From positions 1-27,816 of the forward strand of contig JAHDGP010000006.1 of the NCBI GenBank assembly GCA_020627525.1: a DNA stretch of 27,816 bases, in the 5' to 3' direction. The notes under the pieces were generated by a model. That model ran no database searches. It was not told the DNA's origin and saw nothing but the letters and a program-made list of their open reading frames with translations. The DNA is from Bacteroidota bacterium. GTDB taxonomy: Bacteria; Bacteroidota; Bacteroidia; Chitinophagales; UBA2359. Below are positions 23,353 to 27,816 of this stretch, in pieces. The translations under genes were made by a program, and so were the position numbers. Each line of letters starts with the position of its first letter. Within the stretch, counting starts at the first letter, position 1.

Positions 23353-24369
23353 TCAAAAAAGTGTTGGACTATTAGGGCTGCTTGGCGGTACCTTACCTAA
23401 ATGTTTGTATGCAAGATCAGCGGCTTCTCTTCCTCTTGGCGTTCTTTTTATGTATCCTTCTTTAATCAAAAACGGCTCATAAACTTCCTCTATGGTTCCT
23501 GGCTCTTCGCCAACCGCTGTAGCAATTGTTGTCAAACCTACTGGACCTCCCTTAAATTTATCAATAATGGTCGCCAAAATTCTGTTATCCATTTCATCTA
23601 ATCCATTGTCATCAACATTTAATGCCTCCAAACTATATTTTGCTATTTCCAAATCTATTGTACCATTTCCTTTTATCTGTGCAAAATCTCTAACCCTCCG
23701 CAACAAAGCATTTCCAATCCTTGGAGTTCCCCTACTCCTTCGGGAAATTTCAAAAGCAGCATCTTCGTGAATTGGAGTTGCCAAAATTTTTGCCGATCTT
23801 TTTATGATAGTTGCCAATGTTTCTGCATCATAATACTCTAATCGACAAGTTATTCCAAAACGAGAACGCATTGGCGAAGACAACAAACCCGATCTTGTCG
23901 TTGCACCTACCAAGGTAAAAGGATTCAAATCAATCTGTATTGACCTTGCATTGGGACCTGAATCAATCATTATATCAATTGTAAAATCTTCCATTGCAGC
24001 ATACAAATACTCTTCAATAATTTTTCCCAAACGATGAATTTCATCAATAAACAAAACATCATTCGGTTCTAAATTGGTCAAAAGTCCTGCCAAATCTCCT
24101 GGTTTTTCAAGAACAGGTCCCGAAGTGAGTTTTAAACTCACTCCTAATTCATTCGCCACAATATGAGAAAGCGTTGTCTTACCCAAACCTGGCGGACCGT
24201 GCAACAATACATGGTCTAGTGCCTCGCCTCTCAACTTTGCTGCCTCAATGAATATCTTTAAATTTTCAACAATTTTAGGCTGACCGGTAAAATCAGAAAA
24301 GTTTGCGGGTCGCAACACTTTTTCAATTTCAACTTCTTTATTTTCGGGATCTATGTAATCGTCTCGCAT
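23353..24369 (-). CDS. ruvB: Holliday junction helicase RuvB
   Basis: The AAA+ motor that drives branch migration of Holliday junctions with RuvA, handing them to RuvC. Walker A is GPPGLGKTT (K64) and Walker B is VLFIDEIHRL. The sensor and arginine-finger segments include ATTRSGLLSSPMRSRFG. The C-terminal winged helix includes VGLTTIATAVGEEPGTIEEVYEPFLIKEGYI and RTPRGREAADLAYKHLG. At 338 residues the length is standard. ruvA is not adjacent, as is common in Bacteroidota. It heads a likely two-gene transcript with the secreted barrel-like protein. Confidence 0.98.
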   Translation of the reverse strand: MRDDYIDPENKEVEIEKVLRPANFSDFTGQPKIVENLKIFIEAAKLRGEALDHVLLHGPPGLGKTTLSHIVANELGVSLKLTSGPVLEKPGDLAGLLTNLEPNDVLFIDEIHRLGKIIEEYLYAAMEDFTIDIMIDSGPNARSIQIDLNPFTLVGATTRSGLLSSPMRSRFGITCRLEYYDAETLATIIKRSAKILATPIHEDAAFEISRRSRGTPRIGNALLRRVRDFAQIKGNGTIDLEIAKYSLEALNVDDNGLDEMDNRILATIIDKFKGGPVGLTTIATAVGEEPGTIEEVYEPFLIKEGYIKRTPRGREAADLAYKHLGKVPPSSPNSPTLF

Positions 24370-24659
24370 TAATTTATTTTAATAAGATATTTTGTACACT
24401 CTAAAATTACAAAAATTTGTTCGTTTTAAATGTTTCAATTATTTTGCTAAATACTTGTACATAAAATGACTGAGTAAGTACTTACAATTTATTACAAAAA
24501 CATATCCAATATTTTATCACCAATTTTAATCACATTGTCCTTGCATTGACATTTAACGAATTGAAACATTAAATAATATTACACGAACATACAATTACTT
24601 CTATTTTGACATTAAATTGTAGAGTCATATAAAAACGAAAGGCTTAGTAATTAAAAAAT
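24370..24659. promoter_or_regulatory. Divergent ruvB/oxidoreductase control region
   Basis: A 290-base AT-rich spacer between divergent start codons. It holds a perfect 12-bp palindrome GTAAGTACTTAC at 24474-24485. A 12-bp inverted pair, AATGTTTCAATT at 24429-24440 and AATTGAAACATT at 24559-24570, flanks it. Both are candidate protein-binding sites. No confident -33/-7 pair was found in either direction. Confidence 0.4.
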
Positions 24660-26006
24660 ATGAATATAGTAATAATTGGAAATGGCATCACTGGCGTTAC
24701 TTGTGCACGGTTTATCCGAAAACAAAGTGATCATAAGATTACTATTATTTCGGCAGAAACCGATTACTTTTTTTCGAGAACAGCATTGATGTACATTTAC
24801 ATGGGGCATATGAAATTCAAAAACACTATGCCTTATGAAAATTGGTTTTGGGAGAAAAACAGAATCAATTTAAAACGTGCTTTTGTAAATAATGTTGATA
24901 CAGTAAACAAAGAGCTGCATTTAGATTCTGGTGAAAAAATGTCTTATGACAAATTGGTTTTGGCAACAGGATCAAAGCCCAACAAGTTTGGCTGGCCTGG
25001 TCAAGACTTAAAAGGTGTTCAAGGACTTTATAGTTATCAAGATTTACAATTACTAGAAAAAAATACAGCCACTCTTCCTAAAAGAGCTGTTATTGTTGGA
25101 GGTGGACTTATTGGAATTGAATTGGCAGAAATGCTGCATTCAAGACACATTCCTGTAACACTTTTGGTTCGTGAATCCAGCTTTTGGAACAATGTTTTAC
25201 CTGATGGAGAATCAGCAATGATCAATAGGCACATTATCGAACATGGATTTGATTTGCGTCTAGGAGTAAATTTGGGAGAAATTGTTAGTGATGAAAATGG
25301 AAGAGCAAAAGCTGTAATCATCAAAGAAACAGGTGAAAAAATCGACTGTCAACTAGTTGGTTTAACTGCAGGTGTCAGCCCTAATATCTCGTTTGTAAAA
25401 GATTCCAATATTCAAACGAACAGGGGGATTTTAGTGAATAAGTCGCAAGAAACCAATATACCTGATGTCTATGCCGCTGGCGATTGTGCAGAGTTTCATG
25501 AGCCTGTTGCTGGTAGACGACCAATTGAGCAAGTTTGGTATACTGGAAAAATACAAGGTAAAGTTGTCGCTGACAACATATGTGGTAAGCGCACTGAGTA
25601 TGATCCTGGGCACTGGTTTAACTCAGCAAAATTTTTGGATATTGAATATCAAACTTACGGATGGGTATTTCCAAAATTACGAGAGGGGGAAACTGATTTT
25701 TACTGGGAACACAAAGATGGAAAAAAGTGCCTCCACTTCGTTTGGAACAAAGACACAGGAAAATTTATTGGATTAAATGTTTTTGGAATTCGACTGAGGC
25801 ACGAAATATTTGATCGTTTTTTACGAGACGAACGAGACATTGACTTTGTACTCACCAATCTCAAATCAGCCAATTTTGATCCTGAGTTTTATGCCCAACA
25901 TGAAAAGGAGATCGTAGAAAAATTCAACAAAAAAACTGGAAAAAATATTAGCCTCGAAAAACTGAGTGGGCTTAAAGCGGCACTCGCAATGTTGAGAGGG
26001 AGGTAA
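24660..26006 (+). CDS. NAD(P)/FAD-dependent oxidoreductase
   Basis: A 448-residue flavoprotein with the two-Rossmann fold of the pyridine nucleotide-disulfide oxidoreductase superfamily, closest in pattern to rubredoxin or ferredoxin reductases. FAD-binding GNGITG is at 7-12, ATGSKP at 102-107, a second nucleotide-binding GGGLIG at 147-152, and the late FAD contact VYAAGDCAEF at about 268-277. No redox-active CxxxxC disulfide is evident near the FAD. A C-terminal region of about 130 residues (from about 318) ends in a helical part rich in lysine and glutamate, of unclear role. It sits 15 bases before the polyferredoxin gene, so it probably passes electrons from NAD(P)H to or from it. Confidence 0.88.
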   Translation: MNIVIIGNGITGVTCARFIRKQSDHKITIISAETDYFFSRTALMYIYMGHMKFKNTMPYENWFWEKNRINLKRAFVNNVDTVNKELHLDSGEKMSYDKLVLATGSKPNKFGWPGQDLKGVQGLYSYQDLQLLEKNTATLPKRAVIVGGGLIGIELAEMLHSRHIPVTLLVRESSFWNNVLPDGESAMINRHIIEHGFDLRLGVNLGEIVSDENGRAKAVIIKETGEKIDCQLVGLTAGVSPNISFVKDSNIQTNRGILVNKSQETNIPDVYAAGDCAEFHEPVAGRRPIEQVWYTGKIQGKVVADNICGKRTEYDPGHWFNSAKFLDIEYQTYGWVFPKLREGETDFYWEHKDGKKCLHFVWNKDTGKFIGLNVFGIRLRHEIFDRFLRDERDIDFVLTNLKSANFDPEFYAQHEKEIVEKFNKKTGKNISLEKLSGLKAALAMLRGR

Positions 26007-26021
26007 GATAAATAAAATTGT

Positions 26022-27410
26022 ATGTCAGAAATAAATGATAGTTTATCCTTAGCAAATCCAAGTCCTGTTCAACTAAATGGATCACAAAAAATAGCATTGG
26101 CTATTACGGGTATTGGATTGCTTTTAATATTTATTGCTTGGTTTGGTGGCAGTGCCATTCAAACAACAATGTTTCTTTGGCCATCATTGGCTTTAATTTT
26201 TTCGGGTGGATTGTGGTATGCATTTGCATCTTACAAAGGGATTCCGGAAGGCATAAAAAACAACCATGTATTTTTCAACAGCCTTTCTAACAGAGGGGCA
26301 TTGGGATGGATAGCCGGTATTATCTTAACAGGCTTTTATGTTTGCCTTTATTGGTATCCTCATCTATTGGGTTTATCTGCTGATGGGCTCACCAATACAG
26401 GTTTGGTACAAATGTTCGATCCGCTCAGTCAGTTATTGAAAGGCAAACCGGCGAGTCAATGGTTTGTCTATGGTACGCTGTATACTGTTGCCATTTTAAT
26501 AATGGGGGTGAAATTTATTTTAAAATATCGCCATAATATGTATCAAGTTGTCCGAACCATATCGGTAATGTTTTTTCAAACAGCTTTTGCTTTTTTAATT
26601 CCTGAATTATTGGAAGGATTAAATTCCGAACAAGCCTATTTCGCTAAAGACATGAAAAACATGTGGCCCTTGAACTATTATTTCTTTGAGGATTGGCACC
26701 TAAATAATATGTTAGCAGGTGGAAATCTTGGATGGTTTATGTTGGTCTTAGGAATATTAATGATTTTGGTTATCTCTCCTACCCTAACTTATTTTTATGG
26801 AAAAAGGTGGTATTGCTCTTGGGTTTGTGGCTGTGGTGGCTTAGCAGAAACTGCGGGAGACCCGTGGCGTCAACTATCTGATAAGTCTTTAAAAGCTTGG
26901 AAATTGGAACGTTGGATTATTTACTCTGTCTTGGTCTTGATATTATTTGTTACAGCATTTGTGTTGTACACTTATTTTACTGGAAATGCCAACATTGGTC
27001 CATTAAATAGTTATGATGTAAGAAAATGGTATGGCTTTTTTATTGGTGCTGCTTTTTCAGGCGTCATCGGCGTGGGTTTTTATCCCATTTTAGGCAGTCG
27101 TGTTTGGTGTCGTTTTGGTTGTCCAATGGCGGCAATACTAGGCTTGCAACAAAAATTCTTTTCAAGGTTTAGAATAACCACCAATGGTTCGCAATGCATT
27201 TCATGCGGTAATTGTTCAACCTATTGCGAAATGGGGATTGATGTAAGACATTATGCACAAAAAGGTCAAGACATTGTAAGAGCTTCGTGTGTAGGTTGTG
27301 GAATATGTGCCGCCGTTTGTCCAAGAGGTGTATTAAAATTAGAAAATGGTCCTCAAGACAGTCGTAAAGTTATCGAAATCAGCGACGGAGGAATCAAAGT
27401 AAACACATAG
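26022..27410 (+). CDS. Membrane polyferredoxin, NapH/NosR-like
   Basis: A 462-residue integral membrane iron-sulfur protein. About eight hydrophobic helices lie between residues 25 and 355. Two membrane-side cysteine motifs follow the NapH/NosR/CcoG style: C265-x3-C269-x-C271 (CSWVCGC, unusual third Cys) and C363-x3-C367-P (CRFGCP). Two classical 4Fe-4S clusters come next: C392, C395, C398, C402 and C423, C426, C429, C433-P. The protein should carry electrons across or along the membrane. With the preceding FAD oxidoreductase it likely forms a redox pair; the partner acceptor is not in the window. Its stop codon shares its last base with the first 73-bp repeat. Confidence 0.88.
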   Translation: MSEINDSLSLANPSPVQLNGSQKIALAITGIGLLLIFIAWFGGSAIQTTMFLWPSLALIFSGGLWYAFASYKGIPEGIKNNHVFFNSLSNRGALGWIAGIILTGFYVCLYWYPHLLGLSADGLTNTGLVQMFDPLSQLLKGKPASQWFVYGTLYTVAILIMGVKFILKYRHNMYQVVRTISVMFFQTAFAFLIPELLEGLNSEQAYFAKDMKNMWPLNYYFFEDWHLNNMLAGGNLGWFMLVLGILMILVISPTLTYFYGKRWYCSWVCGCGGLAETAGDPWRQLSDKSLKAWKLERWIIYSVLVLILFVTAFVLYTYFTGNANIGPLNSYDVRKWYGFFIGAAFSGVIGVGFYPILGSRVWCRFGCPMAAILGLQQKFFSRFRITTNGSQCISCGNCSTYCEMGIDVRHYAQKGQDIVRASCVGCGICAAVCPRGVLKLENGPQDSRKVIEISDGGIKVNT

Positions 27411-27774
27411 TAGGGACAATCCTCGCGGTTGCCCAAAAAGATTCATCGAATAATAACACAGGCGATCCAAAAAACATCAACCGTAGGGGCAACCCTCACG
27501 GTTGTCCAAAAGGATTCATCGAATAATAACACATGCGATCCAAAAAACGCCCACCGTAGGGGCAACCCTCGCGGTTGCCCAAAAAGATTCATCGAATAAT
27601 AACACAGGCGATCCAAAAAACATCAACCGTAGGGGCAACCCTCACGGTTGTCCAAAAGGATTCATCGAATAATAACACATGCGATCCAAAAAACGCCCAC
27701 CGTAGGGGCAACCCTCGCGGTTGCCCAAAAAGATTCATCGAATAATAACACATGCGATCCAAAAAACGCCCACC
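27410..27774. repeat. Five 73-bp tandem repeats with REP-like palindromes
   Basis: Five contiguous units start at 27410, 27483, 27556, 27629 and 27702, each exactly 73 bp. The first 25 bases of a unit hold a palindrome, GGGCAACC, CTCGC, GGTTGCCC, followed by a near-constant stretch with GATTCATCGAAT and GCGATCC. Units 2 and 4 are identical (type B). Units 1 and 3 are type A. Unit 5 is A-like at its start and B-like at its end. The array is non-coding. The last 42 bases of the window are unrelated AT-rich sequence. Confidence 0.95.
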
Positions 27775-27816
27775 GATAATTTAAATTTTAGCACATTAGT
27801 ATAACCGTTTTAATTA

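Noticed and set aside
27410..27774. CRISPR array
   Set aside because: The 73-bp units are contiguous and nearly identical throughout, with no variable spacers and no cas genes nearby.

Overview
The window looks like chromosome from a member of the Bacteroidota, most likely near Saprospirales, Chitinophagales or Cytophagales. The evidence is a secreted protein with a type IX secretion (CHU_C, 'gliding motility') C-terminus, a LytS/LytTR two-component pair, a PorT-like outer-membrane barrel, a Bacteroidota-type DksA/TraR protein, low GC, no clear Shine-Dalgarno sequences, and several good matches to the Bacteroidota -7 promoter element TAnnTTTG. The order-level placement is inference. No rRNA, tRNA, CRISPR array, prophage or transposase was seen.

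Layout. 1-3035: a LytTR regulator and its sensor kinase on the minus strand, divergent from a membrane-anchored metallophosphatase. 3036-4304: an intergenic inverted-repeat element, a promoter with a palindrome in its spacer, a possible 31-codon leader ORF, and an RluA-type pseudouridine synthase with a TTG start. 4313-6885: a DksA/TraR zinc protein, a patatin-like lipase, a DEDDh exonuclease and a small PH-like membrane protein. 6931-8745: a 604-residue fusion of lycopene cyclase and a CruF-type carotenoid hydratase, whose interdomain linker is encoded by two perfect DNA palindromes. 8825-13487: lysS, then a tight minus-strand operon of an acidic-tailed protein, a PhnP-like metallo-beta-lactamase-fold enzyme and a bacterial FAN1 nuclease. 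13724-17405: PorT-like barrel, enolase, a structured intergenic element, rbfA and an AlkC-type DNA glycosylase. 17421-21059: pdxH, the T9SS-secreted protein and superoxide dismutase. 21117-24369: a small HExxH membrane protein, a BASS-family transporter, a secreted barrel-like protein and ruvB. 24660-27410: an FAD oxidoreductase paired with an eight-helix polyferredoxin. 27410-27774: five 73-bp tandem repeats built on a REP-like palindrome.

Gene relationships. Most of the window is housekeeping (translation, glycolysis, cofactor salvage, DNA repair). DNA repair is over-represented: FAN1, AlkC and RuvB. Two multi-gene units suggest a joint job. The FAD reductase and polyferredoxin could form a membrane NAD(P)H-linked electron-transfer module. 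The cyclase-CruF fusion could carry out successive steps toward a monocyclic 1'-hydroxy carotenoid of the saproxanthin or myxol type. The most unusual DNA-level signals are the translated palindromes in the carotenoid gene, the branched inverted-repeat element between eno and rbfA, and the terminal repeat array with alternating repeat types.
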